The translations under genes were made by a program, and so were the position numbers. Shown piece by piece: positions 1 through 7,827 of a stretch of DNA of 64,000 nucleotides. The notes below the pieces were generated by a model. The model searched no databases and was not told the DNA's origin. It saw nothing but the letters and a program-made list of their open reading frames with translations. Source of the stretch: Dokdonella sp. (GTDB lineage: Bacteria; Pseudomonadota; Gammaproteobacteria; Xanthomonadales; Rhodanobacteraceae); assembly GCA_024707225.1 (NCBI GenBank), contig JANQAE010000002.1, forward strand, positions 372,001 through 436,000. The letters run 5' to 3'. Position 1 is the stretch's first letter; each line of letters starts with the position of its first letter.

Positions 1-193
1 GGGCTTCCCCGCGCCGTTGGATGCCGGGCGGCACTGGGCATCCGATCGGGGCCCGGAAGCGCGCTCATGGCGACTGGGCGCAGCCGGGAGCCGGACACCC
101 CGATGAGAAGGGCCGGGCGGCCGAGACGATGAACCGAGGCGAGCGCGGGCATGTGCGCAGCGCAGCTTTGCAGCGGATCGGCCCGCTTCTCAA

Positions 194-213
194 CACCATC
201 CGCATGGATGGTG
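194..213. promoter_or_regulatory. Inverted repeat, likely operator of the RHH regulator
   Basis: CACCATCC and GGATGGTG form a perfect 8-bp inverted repeat around a 4-nt spacer. It lies 34 bp upstream of the regulator start at 248. A TAGGAT -10-like hexamer follows at 215-220. RHH repressors usually bind short inverted repeats at their own promoters, so autoregulation is the natural inference. Confidence 0.55.
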
Positions 214-247
214 CTAGGATGGCGAATCGATCCATTGGGGAGCCGAC

Positions 248-658
248 ATGACCGAACAGCGCGCACGGCCGCCGGTCGACAGCGAGAAGATCACGATCAA
301 CCTCGGCGTCATCGATCTGGGCCAGATCGATCTCCTCGTGCAGGAGGGGTTCTATTCCAACCGCACCGATTTCATTCGCACGGCGATCCGTCAACAGCTG
401 GGCCTCCATGGCGACGTGCTGCGCCAGGCCGTCGCCCGGCGCACCCTGATCCTGGGTCTGCACGACTACTCGCGCCAGGACCTGGAGGCGGCGCGCGACG
501 CCGGCCGGCGCCTGCGAATCCAGGCTCTGGGCCTGGTCCGCATCGCCGCCGACGTTTCCCCGGAGCTGGTCCGCGACACCATCGAATCCATCGCGGTGCT
601 CGGCGTGCTGCAGGCCAGCCCGCAGGTCAAGGCTGCGCTGGCCGACCGCTACCTTTGA
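248..658 (+). CDS. CopG/ribbon-helix-helix family transcriptional regulator
   Basis: This 136-residue protein has an RHH DNA-binding fold near its N-terminus. A beta strand (residues 15-22, EKITINLGV) is followed by helices containing the segment GFYSNRTDFIRTAIR (residues 35-49), a pattern typical of CopG-like repressors. The C-terminal half is helical and could mediate oligomerisation or ligand binding. The start is supported by a GGGGAG Shine-Dalgarno sequence just upstream. The stop lies only 12 nt before the esterase gene at 671, so the two are probably co-transcribed. CopG-type regulators are often found next to PHB-depolymerase-like esterases. The inverted repeat at 194-213 is the likely operator. 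The family is secure; the ligand and target genes are unknown. Confidence 0.85.
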   Translation: MTEQRARPPVDSEKITINLGVIDLGQIDLLVQEGFYSNRTDFIRTAIRQQLGLHGDVLRQAVARRTLILGLHDYSRQDLEAARDAGRRLRIQALGLVRIAADVSPELVRDTIESIAVLGVLQASPQVKAALADRYL

Positions 659-670
659 CAAAGGCATTTC

Positions 671-1846
671 ATGAAACCGTTGAACGATGCTCTGCGGCAG
701 GCCATGCGCCGGATCGGCACCGGCGATCTCCGGGCCGCCACCGCCGGGCTGCTGCGCGATCTGACCGGCGATCGGCCTCCGCCCGCGGGTGACGTCGGCC
801 ACCCGCGACCCGTGCCGGCCCGCGATGCCTGCGGACGCGCCGGGCCGCCGCCGGTGATCGAGGGCCAGTGGCGGGTGGTCGAGCCTGCTGACCGCAACGC
901 GACATCCCCTGAAGACCGCATCGGCCCTTCGCGCGAACGCCGGCGCGCGCCGCCGTCCGAGACGGCCGAACGCGCGTTCCGCACGCTGAACTTCTCATGC
1001 GAGGCGGGCAGCGTCGACTACAAGCTCTATGTTCCGGACGGCCTCGAAACGAGGGGTGCGCCGTTGCTGCTGATGCTGCACGGCTGCACGCAGTCGCCGG
1101 AGGATTTCGCGCGCGGCACGCGAATGAATGCACTCGCTCTGGAGCGGGGCTTCGTCGTCGCCTACCCGGAGCAGGCGTCCGATCGCAATCCCAACCGGTG
1201 CTGGAGCTGGTTCAGGCCGGGCGACCAGAAGCGCGGGCAAGGCGAGCCGGCGCTGCTCGCCGCGCTGACGCAGCATCTGACGCGGGTTCACCGCCTCGAC
1301 GACCGCCGCGTGTTCGTCGCGGGACTTTCTGCCGGCGGGGCGATGGCCGCGGTCCTCGCCCATGCGTATCCGGACATCTTCGCGGCGATGGGCGTGCATT
1401 CCGGCTTGCCGGTCGGTGCGGCACACGACGTGGCGTCGGCCTTCACGGCGATGCGGCAGGGACGATCGGTCGCCGCGCAGGGCGGGGCGCGGGCCGGCAC
1501 CGCCACCGCACGCGCCATCGTCTTCCACGGCGATCGCGATGCCACGGTGCATCCGAGCAACGGCTACGACGTCATCGCGCAGATTCTCGACAGCGATACC
1601 GCGGCGGGTTCCGCGCGGACGGACACGCCGGAGCGCGGCGTCTCGAACGGCGGTCGCCGCTACACGCGCATCGTCCACCGACGTGCCGACGACACCGTGG
1701 GCGCCGAGCACTGGATCATCGAGGGCGCCGGCCATGCCTGGTCGGGCGGCGATCCCGCGGGCAGTTTCACGGATGCGGCGGGTCCCGATGCCTCGCAGGA
1801 AATGCTGCGGTTCTTTTCCGACGGTGATCGCCTGCGACGTCGGTGA
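671..1846 (+). CDS. PHB depolymerase family esterase (LpqC-type alpha/beta hydrolase)
   Basis: A 391-residue hydrolase of the esterase/PHB depolymerase family, which cleaves ester bonds in polyhydroxyalkanoate oligomers or other small esters. Residues 1-105 are a variable, Arg- and Pro-rich extension. The catalytic domain starts near 106, with an oxyanion-hole segment LMLHGCTQ (about 134-141) and a lipase box GLSAGG with nucleophile Ser220. The likely catalytic Asp290 lies in HGDRDATVHP and His355 in GAGHAW. No signal peptide is visible, so a cytoplasmic or PHA-granule role is more likely than secretion. It is translated 12 nt after the RHH regulator. The fold and triad are clear; the substrate is inferred from the family only. 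Confidence 0.88.
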   Translation: MKPLNDALRQAMRRIGTGDLRAATAGLLRDLTGDRPPPAGDVGHPRPVPARDACGRAGPPPVIEGQWRVVEPADRNATSPEDRIGPSRERRRAPPSETAERAFRTLNFSCEAGSVDYKLYVPDGLETRGAPLLLMLHGCTQSPEDFARGTRMNALALERGFVVAYPEQASDRNPNRCWSWFRPGDQKRGQGEPALLAALTQHLTRVHRLDDRRVFVAGLSAGGAMAAVLAHAYPDIFAAMGVHSGLPVGAAHDVASAFTAMRQGRSVAAQGGARAGTATARAIVFHGDRDATVHPSNGYDVIAQILDSDTAAGSARTDTPERGVSNGGRRYTRIVHRRADDTVGAEHWIIEGAGHAWSGGDPAGSFTDAAGPDASQEMLRFFSDGDRLRRR

Positions 1847-2198
1847 GCCTGCCGACATCCCGCTGTCGCCGAGCGTGACGAACGCTCGCCGGTGCGTGTC
1901 GGAGGATAGCCGGATACGCGGCGGGCGATCACGCCACTCATCCAGCGAGGCCTTCGGCCCCTCACGGATGGATCGCCTCGCCGGCCCCGGGGCCGCGCGG
2001 CGCGCGCGGCCGATCAAGTCGACGGCCGGATCAATGCGACGGGCGTCCGCAGCCGCGCCTGCCGATCGAGCCTTCACGGCGACACGAGGCGCGACCGGCT
2101 TCCGCTCGCCTGCGCGCCCCGGCGGTCCCCGGCCGATCGGCAGGCACTGCGCCGTGATCCCGATGCGCGAAGGCGAGTCCGAGCCGCTCACCCGAGGC
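1847..2198. other. Gene-free convergent interval
   Basis: This is 352 bp between convergent genes. I found no convincing coding frame, RNA gene or strong terminator. Frames open here look like GC-driven shadows. Confidence 0.4.
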
Positions 2199-3524
2199 TC
2201 ATTCGAAGCCGTACGCGAAGATCTCGTCGATCAGCACCGAGTGGTGCGCGAGGATGAAGATGTCGGTCTTGCCGTTGCCGTCGGTGGGGTCGATGTCGGT
2301 CGCGTTGGACTCGAACACCATCGACAGGCCGGAGCCGTTGACGGCCATCGTGTAGCCGGACGGCTGGTTCCCGGGTGCGCTGCCGGTGCCGGTGCTGATC
2401 AGCTCCGGCGCGCCGGCGCCCGGTACGAACAGGAACACCTGCGAGTACGAGGACGCGCCGTTCGGCAGCGGACAGGCCATGATGACCGAGCCGATGCTCG
2501 AGATCGCCGAGACGTTGCAGCTGTCGTAGTTGCTCGCTGCGACCAGCGGCGGGCGCGGAATCGCGATCGTGGTCTGGGTCTGGCGGTCGCGCAGGTAGAT
2601 GCCGCTGTTGCTGTTGATGTTGGCGCCGTCGGCGAAGCCGAGTCCGCCGTAACCGGGTGCCTGGAAGCTGACGAAGCGGCCGCTCGGCGAGATCGCGTAG
2701 CGGTTGGGAAACGCAGTGGAGCCCGGGCCATTGGCGCCGACGCGGCTGATCAGCTCGGTGGTGTTGGTCTGCAGGTCGCGCACGTAGATCTGCACGGTGC
2801 CGGCGCCGGGCAGCATCTCGACATTGCAGTACATCGCGATGTAGCGGCCGTCGTCGGACAGGGCGTGCGGCCGCAGCTCGCAGTGGCCACCGGAGGGGCT
2901 GCCGTCGGCCTTGGCCGAGGCCATCTTGATCTGGCCGGTGACCATGTCCTTGACGAAGACTTCGCGTCCGTTGCCGGGCGGCAGGCCGAAGTTGGTCGCG
3001 GCGGTCTCGACGGCGACGTAGCGGCCGTCGGCCGAGATCGACACGGTGTCGTCGTTGGTGCCGCCGTCGGCGGGCTGGCCGGCGGCATTGGTGCTGGCCA
3101 CTTCCAGGCCGCCGGTCAGGCGATCCTTGCGTGCGATCTGCCAGCTCGGGCCGATGTTGCTGATGTCATAGGTCAGGAACGCCACGTAGCGGCCGTCGCC
3201 CGAGACGGCCGGCGCCTCGCCGCGGAAGACCGTGCCGTTGGGCATGCTCGAGACGATGTCGATCACGCCGGTCATCAGGTCGACCGCGACCGCGCGGTTG
3301 CCGTTGTACGGGTTGCCGCCCCAGTTGCTGGCGTCGCTCGAGAACACGACCGTGCGGCCGTTCGAAGATACGCTGACGTTCTTCGACTCGCCGTTGGGCT
3401 CGATACCGGCGGCCGGCGTGATGCGTCCGTAGAGGAAGCCGGCATGGGCGGCGCCGGACAGCAGCGAAAGGCCCGATACGACCAGGGCGGACACAAGGGG
3501 GCGGCGCATTGCGATGAGGTCCAT
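2199..3524 (-). CDS. Exported TolB-like (PD40) beta-propeller protein with C-terminal IFAYGFE tail
   Basis: A 441-residue exported protein. Residues 1-28 form a signal peptide ending in GAAHA. The body holds at least five PD40/WD40-like repeats, seen as SSNGRTVVFSS, SGDGRYVAFLT, SADGRYVAVET, SDDGRYIAMYC and SPSGRFVSFQA. These indicate a TolB-type beta-propeller. The extreme C-terminus reads VLIDEIFAYGFE, resembling the tail of other exported proteins in this window. The start at 3524 is supported by a GGAG sequence seven bases upstream. The gene stands alone, convergent with the esterase. No enzymatic residues are recognisable, so it may be a binding or surface protein. The C-terminal tail may be a sorting signal, which is inference. 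Confidence 0.8.
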   Translation of the reverse strand: MDLIAMRRPLVSALVVSGLSLLSGAAHAGFLYGRITPAAGIEPNGESKNVSVSSNGRTVVFSSDASNWGGNPYNGNRAVAVDLMTGVIDIVSSMPNGTVFRGEAPAVSGDGRYVAFLTYDISNIGPSWQIARKDRLTGGLEVASTNAAGQPADGGTNDDTVSISADGRYVAVETAATNFGLPPGNGREVFVKDMVTGQIKMASAKADGSPSGGHCELRPHALSDDGRYIAMYCNVEMLPGAGTVQIYVRDLQTNTTELISRVGANGPGSTAFPNRYAISPSGRFVSFQAPGYGGLGFADGANINSNSGIYLRDRQTQTTIAIPRPPLVAASNYDSCNVSAISSIGSVIMACPLPNGASSYSQVFLFVPGAGAPELISTGTGSAPGNQPSGYTMAVNGSGLSMVFESNATDIDPTDGNGKTDIFILAHHSVLIDEIFAYGFE

Positions 3525-3937
3525 GAACGGCTCCGGGGGCAGGGGTCTGCATCCCTTTACGCAGTTTCACGGCCAGACCCCCAATGTGCCGAAGTCCGAT
3601 GCGACCCGGCCTTGTTCCTGCAGGCCACCACGGCGGGCGGGCGTCGGTAGAGCCCGGTGCACCGTCTGGGAGCGGCTAGGCGGGCGGACGCGGTACCGGA
3701 GCCGTGGTCGGCCCTCCGTGCCTGGCCTGCCCAGGCGGGCCACGGCGGTGCGTCCGCGGGGATGCCGGGCGCTCGCACTCGCAATCGGGAGCCGCCGCCG
3801 CGCGCGCTGGTCCGTCTGTCCGGAGAACTGTGTACCTCGGCACTGCCCGGCCGGACCTCGCTTGGGCCGGACCCGTCGGCGGCCGCGCGCGGCCGGAGCG
3901 TCTGGCTTCGTGCCGGCTTCGGACTGAAGACGATCGC
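3525..3937. other. Gene-free interval
   Basis: This is 413 bp between two minus-strand genes, holding the promoter region of the exported propeller gene. Neither strand has a frame with recognisable protein features, and I saw no clear hairpin terminator. Confidence 0.35.
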
Positions 3938-4777
3938 CTAGCGTCCGAACAGTTTTCGCGCATTACCGACGCGAATCCTGGCCTTCTCCTCGTCGGTCAG
4001 CGGCAACCGGTCGAGCGCGTTGACGGTGCTGGCGAGGCTGATCTGCGGATAGTCCGAACCGAGCAGCACCTGGTCGATGCCGACGTTGCGCAGCGTCCAG
4101 ACGAACTCGTCCGCGAGCGGCGAGCCGGCGACGACGATCACGGTCGCCGAGACGTCGAAGTAGAGGTTCTTCATCGCGAAGCCGTCGGCGGTCCGCGCCA
4201 GCGCCAGGACGTTCCAGAACCGGAAGTTGAGGCCGCCGATGTGGGCGAGGATGAAGCGCGTCTGCGGCACGGCGACGACCAGATTGAACAGCTTCTCGCT
4301 GTCGCCGGGCAGGATGTTGGCGTTGTCGAGCAGCACCGTGATCCCCAGCGTACCGGCCTTGCGCACCAGGGCCGCGACGCGCGGATCGGCGACGTCGAAG
4401 CGCTGCGTATGCGCATGCAGCTTCAATACCTTGACGCCGGCTGCGGCGACGCGCGCGAGCTCGTCGATCGCCGCGGCACCATCGTAGGGGTGCACCGTCG
4501 CGATCGGCAGCACGGTCGGATGCCGGGCGGCCAGTGCGATCACGCCGTCGTTGCCGGCGCGGATTCTGCCGGTCTCGCCCTGGCGCGCCTGGTTCGGGCC
4601 GCCGAACCACATCGCGCCGACGCCGGCCAGCTCGAGGCCGGCGGCCTTGGCGTCCGCTTCGTAGGCGCGCAGCGAGGTCTCGCCGTCGCGCAGATGCACG
4701 TGCACGTCGAACACCGGTGCGGCCGCGGCCACGCCGGTCAGCAGCAGCATCGTCAGCAGGGCATGGGCGTAGCGCAT
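3938..4777 (-). CDS. Exported amidohydrolase-family (amidohydrolase 2) metal-dependent hydrolase
   Basis: A 279-residue TIM-barrel hydrolase. A short signal peptide (MRYAHALLTMLLLTGVAAAA) is followed at once by DVHVHLRDG, the HxH metal-binding strand of the amidohydrolase superfamily. Further barrel motifs are KLHAHTQ (strand 5-type His), ILAHIGG (strand 6-type His) and LLGSDYP, whose Asp is the usual strand-8 acid. The protein belongs to the amidohydrolase-2 group, which includes decarboxylases and lactonases; the substrate cannot be assigned. The start at 4777 is chosen because GAGGAGA lies just upstream and a signal peptide begins there. The frame stays open further upstream only as a shadow of the neighbouring gene. 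Confidence 0.85.
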   Translation of the reverse strand: MRYAHALLTMLLLTGVAAAAPVFDVHVHLRDGETSLRAYEADAKAAGLELAGVGAMWFGGPNQARQGETGRIRAGNDGVIALAARHPTVLPIATVHPYDGAAAIDELARVAAAGVKVLKLHAHTQRFDVADPRVAALVRKAGTLGITVLLDNANILPGDSEKLFNLVVAVPQTRFILAHIGGLNFRFWNVLALARTADGFAMKNLYFDVSATVIVVAGSPLADEFVWTLRNVGIDQVLLGSDYPQISLASTVNALDRLPLTDEEKARIRVGNARKLFGR

Positions 4778-4905
4778 CGTCGTTCTCCTCGGGGTCTTCG
4801 GTTCCGGGTGCGGTGGCGATCCCGACGGTGGTGGCGACCGGAGCGGCATCGCCCGCGGCCGGCAGCCGATGCGGCGCGCGTCGGCCAGGGCGCGCCGAGA
4901 CGGCT

Positions 4906-5313
4906 TCAGAGCTGCGCGATCCATTGCCGGAGGATGCCGAGCACGGCCGCCTCGTGCACGGCCAGGGCCTCGCGCGATGCCAGTGTCAGTACGCAGCGGT
5001 CGAAGGCGGGCCAGGTCAGCAGGCCGGCCGGGTCGTCGATCCGGAACCTGCGCGCGCCGCTCCTGCCCTTGGCGCCGGTATGCAGCACCAGCTGGATGTT
5101 CTTCGGCGGATGCAGCCGGAACGTCGCGAAATGGTCGTCGAGCCTGAAGCTCGGCGCATTCCATTTGATCTCTTCGCCGATGCGCGGGTCCAGGCCGAGG
5201 ATCAGCTCGCGCAGACGCTCGATACCGGCGCGGTGGGGGTGATCGGTCTGCGCGAGGCGCTCAGAGACGGACGTCGCCGCAGCGCCGGCGGATGTCGGTT
5301 TACGCGTGGCCAT
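4906..5313 (-). CDS. DUF1801 domain-containing protein
   Basis: A 135-residue soluble protein. After a short Ala/Ser-rich lead it shows the DUF1801 (YdhG-like) fold: a helix RAGIERLRELILGLDPRIGEEIKWNAPSF, then strands FATFRLHPPKNIQLVLHTGA, then a C-terminal helix. DUF1801 proteins are small, often stand-alone and have no established enzymatic role. The start at 5313 is preferred over in-frame positions further upstream because GGAGAA lies about 8 nt before it. The neighbours on the same strand, an amidohydrolase and a YqaA protein, suggest no shared pathway. Confidence 0.82.
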   Translation of the reverse strand: MATRKPTSAGAAATSVSERLAQTDHPHRAGIERLRELILGLDPRIGEEIKWNAPSFRLDDHFATFRLHPPKNIQLVLHTGAKGRSGARRFRIDDPAGLLTWPAFDRCVLTLASREALAVHEAAVLGILRQWIAQL

Positions 5314-5482
5314 CGTGGCGGTTTCTCCTGGCTCCCCATTGGTTGGACGAAAGCGACTGCACGGCGCGAACGCCGCATCGCGCGCCGCGCCGCGATGCCA
5401 TTGCAAGCTGCGGCGCGCGCGCCTCGACGCGCCGCGATCGGCCGGCGCGGGCGCCCCTCACCCAGACGCCGAGTGTGCACGA

Positions 5483-5905
5483 TCAGACGTACGCCAGTGT
5501 CGCCGCCGTCAGCGCGACGTAGCGGCCGGTCTTGGCGATCGCGACCAGCGTCACGAACACGCCGAGGCGTTCGCGCATGACGCCGGCGACCAGGGTCAGC
5601 GGATCGCCGACGATCGGCAGCCAGCTCAGCAGCAGCGACCAGCGGCCGTAACGCCGGTACCAGTGCGTCGCGCGCGCCAGCGCCGGTGGCTTGACCGGAA
5701 ACCAAGGCCGGTCGCTGTAGCGGTCGATACCACGCCCCAGATACCAGTTGACGAGCGAGCCGAGCACATTGCCGACGCTGGCGACCGTGACCAGCAGCCA
5801 CGGCACGTACCGGGCTTGCAGCAGGCCGACCAGGACGGCCTCGGACTGCGCGGGCAGCAGCGTGGCCGCGACGAAGGCGGCGATGAACAGTCCCGCATAG
5901 GCCAT
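5483..5905 (-). CDS. YqaA family inner-membrane protein (DedA/VTT-related)
   Basis: A 140-residue integral membrane protein of the YqaA family, related to DedA/SNARE-associated proteins. The N-terminus begins directly with a hydrophobic helix (AYAGLFIAAFVAATLLPAQSE). A second helix contains VTVASVGNVLGSLVNWYLGRG, a glycine-rich reentrant-like segment typical of the family. WLPIVGDPLTLVAGVMR and a last helix near the C-terminus follow. DedA-type proteins have been linked to lipid flipping and membrane homeostasis; for YqaA itself the function is unproven. The length matches the family norm of about 140-150 residues. The gene is monocistronic in appearance. Confidence 0.88.
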   Translation of the reverse strand: MAYAGLFIAAFVAATLLPAQSEAVLVGLLQARYVPWLLVTVASVGNVLGSLVNWYLGRGIDRYSDRPWFPVKPPALARATHWYRRYGRWSLLLSWLPIVGDPLTLVAGVMRERLGVFVTLVAIAKTGRYVALTAATLAYV

Positions 5906-6132
5906 CGCGCGATCTTAAAGGCAGACCGATCGGGCGACTGCGCGAGGGCGCTCCTGGCGCTGGCGCGGTGCGGTTGTGCCCATGGCCGCAACGCACGCAC
6001 CGGCAGACGGACGTCGGCGATCAGCGCCCACGATCGGGCATGTCGAGCGCGGGCGGCGGTCGTCCGTCCGCTGTAGCGACCGGGCCGCCATCGGGAGCCG
6101 GTGGCGGCGCGGGCAGGCCTCGTGCGGCCCGC

Positions 6133-6161
6133 TCGACGCGATCGAAACCAGGCGGTATAGT
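6133..6161 (+). promoter_or_regulatory. Predicted sigma-70 promoter of the Mn riboswitch transcript
   Basis: TCGACG at 6133-6138 and TATAGT at 6156-6161 are separated by 17 bp. The predicted transcription start near 6168 falls exactly at the first base of the riboswitch aptamer, which supports the call. Confidence 0.55.
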
Positions 6162-6168
6162 CCGCCGC

Positions 6169-6271
6169 GTCATTGGGGAGTAGCCGCCTCCGCACAGGAG
6201 GAGCCGACGTCAACAGACTTGGGTCGTCACGACCATGGCGTCGGCAGCATCCGCCAGGCGAGACCTTTGAC
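6169..6271 (+). promoter_or_regulatory. yybP-ykoY manganese riboswitch
   Basis: The leader carries the conserved aptamer blocks: TTGGGGAGTAGCC at 6173-6185, CAACAGACTTGG in the middle at about 6211-6222, and GGCGAGACCTTTG near 6258-6270. GTCA at 6169 can pair with TGAC at 6268 to close P1, although two central P1 pairs look mismatched. This family senses Mn2+ and turns on Mn exporters. The gene that follows is a GDT1/TMEM165-type exporter, its usual partner. About 77 nt separate the aptamer from the GTG start, enough for an expression platform. Confidence 0.9.
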
Positions 6272-6348
6272 CTTGCACTCTACAGCCGGGGCCGGCGATG
6301 GAGGGCAGGGTCATCGGTGTTCGATCGCCAGCCCCAGGATATCCCCGA

Positions 6349-6932
6349 GTGGAAGCCCTCATCGCATCGTTCGGCATGGTCGCCATCGCCGAAATCGGCG
6401 ACAAGACCCAGTTGCTGTCGTTCGTCCTGGCCGCCCGGTTCGCGGTCAGCACGGGCGCATCATCGCCGGCATCTTCATCGCCACCATCGTCAATCATCTG
6501 TTCGCGGCCGCGGTCGGCGACTGGGTCGCCGGGCACGTCAGCCCGGACGTCATGCGCTGGATCCTCGGCCTGGCGTTTCTCGGCTTCGCTGCCTGGGCGT
6601 TGATCCCCGACACGCTCGAGGAGGATGCCAAGCCGCCGCGCTACGGCGCCTTCGCGACCACCCTGGTGCTGTTCTTCCTGGCCGAGATGGGCGACAAGAC
6701 GCAGCTCGCGACCGTCGCGCTCGGCGCCAAGTACACCAATCTGGCGATGGTCGCGGTCGGCACCACGCTCGGCATGATGGCGGCCAACGTGCCGGCGGTG
6801 CTGATCGGCGAGAAGCTCGCGCAGCGGTTCCCGATCGCCAAGATGCGCTTCGTCGCCGCGGCGCTGTTCGCGCTGTTCGGTGCGCTGATCCTGCTGAAGG
6901 TCGACTTCAGCCTCGGTCTGCTCGGCCCCTGA
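6349..6932 (+). CDS. GDT1/TMEM165 (UPF0016) family Mn exporter, one frameshift
   Basis: An inner-membrane cation exporter with the two hallmark EφGDKT motifs, AEIGDKTQLL near the N-terminus and AEMGDKTQLA in the second half, within a duplicated 3+3 helix layout. The GTG start at 6349 fits the family N-terminus (xEALIAS) and has AGGAT upstream. The reading frame breaks near 6441: the text reads CGGTTC then continues correctly one frame over as RGQHGRIIAGIFIATIVNH. A missing C after 6441 would restore RFRGQHGRIIAG. The rest of the protein to KVDFSLGLLGP is intact, so assembly error is more likely than decay. The Mn riboswitch upstream supports a role in Mn efflux. Confidence 0.85.
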
Positions 6933-7047
6933 CGCGGCCGCATCGGAACCTCGCTCGCACGATGGGTTACCGGCGCGTGACGGCGTGCCGCAGCGCATCG
7001 TGCGATGCGCGTCGCCGAGCGGTCCGGACAACGATGATAGGATTCGG

Positions 7048-7827
7048 ATGATCGCCTGCGCCCACGACACGCCGCCTTTCATGGATCCGTCGCCCACCCG
7101 GGAACAGCATCTGCTGGTCGTCGACGACGATGTGGACATCCTCGATCTGGTCCGCCGCTATTTCGGCGCGCAGGGCTTCCGTGTGACCGGTGTCGCCGAC
7201 GGTGCGGCGATGCGCGCGGCGCTCGCGCAGGGTCCGGTCGATCTGGTGCTGCTCGATCTGGGCCTGCCCGGCGAGGACGGCCTGGACCTGACGCGCCATC
7301 TGCGCACGCACTGGGGCGGTCCGGTCATCATCGTCACCGGCCGCGGCGAGTCGGTCGACCGCGTGGTCGGCCTCGAGCTCGGCGCCGACGACTACGTGAC
7401 CAAGCCGTTCGATCTGCGCGAGCTGCTCGCACGGATCCGCAGCGTGCTGCGGCGCAGTCGCGGTGCCGGCACGGCCGCGTCCGCCGATGCGCCGCCGGCG
7501 CCGGACCAGGGCACCGTGCGCTTCGCCGGGTTCCGTCTCGATCCGGCCGCGCGCGAGCTGCGCACCGCCGCCGGCGAGCCGGTCGCGCTGACCGCCGGCG
7601 AGTACGCGCTGCTGCAGGTCTTCCTCGACCGTCCCAATACCGTGCTCTCGCGCGACCATCTGATCTCGCGCCTGCACGGCCGCGACGCCGGGCCGTTCGA
7701 TCGCGCCGTCGACGTGCAGATCGGCCGGCTGCGCCGCAAGCTCGAGGCCGATCCGGCGCGGCCGTCGCTGATCAAGTCGGTGCGCGGTGCCGGCTATCTG
7801 TTCGCGGCCAAGCCGCAGCGCGGATGA
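7048..7827 (+). CDS. OmpR/PhoB-family response regulator
   Basis: A 259-residue two-component output protein. The receiver domain opens with HLLVVDDDVDILDLV and carries the phospho-acceptor Asp70 in LVLLDLGLPGEDG, a conserved Thr in IIVTG and Lys in DYVTKPF. A winged-helix DNA-binding domain follows from about residue 155 and ends SLIKSVRGAGYLFA. The start at 7048 has AGGA five bases upstream; an alternative ATG at 7081 (MDPSPTREQ) would give a more typical receiver N-terminus but lacks a Shine-Dalgarno. Its stop overlaps the start of the hybrid kinase at 7824 (ATGA), so the two are translationally coupled and are presumably partners. Confidence 0.92.
   Translation: MIACAHDTPPFMDPSPTREQHLLVVDDDVDILDLVRRYFGAQGFRVTGVADGAAMRAALAQGPVDLVLLDLGLPGEDGLDLTRHLRTHWGGPVIIVTGRGESVDRVVGLELGADDYVTKPFDLRELLARIRSVLRRSRGAGTAASADAPPAPDQGTVRFAGFRLDPAARELRTAAGEPVALTAGEYALLQVFLDRPNTVLSRDHLISRLHGRDAGPFDRAVDVQIGRLRRKLEADPARPSLIKSVRGAGYLFAAKPQRG

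Noticed and set aside
1362-3650. Long plus-strand open frame overlapping the esterase and the exported propeller
   Set aside because: The translation is low-complexity Arg/Ala/Val text and is antisense to a protein with a signal peptide and PD40 repeats.
4906-5164. Upstream extension of the amidohydrolase frame to 5164
   Set aside because: The extension overlaps the DUF1801 coding region on the same strand, while a clear Shine-Dalgarno and signal peptide mark 4777.
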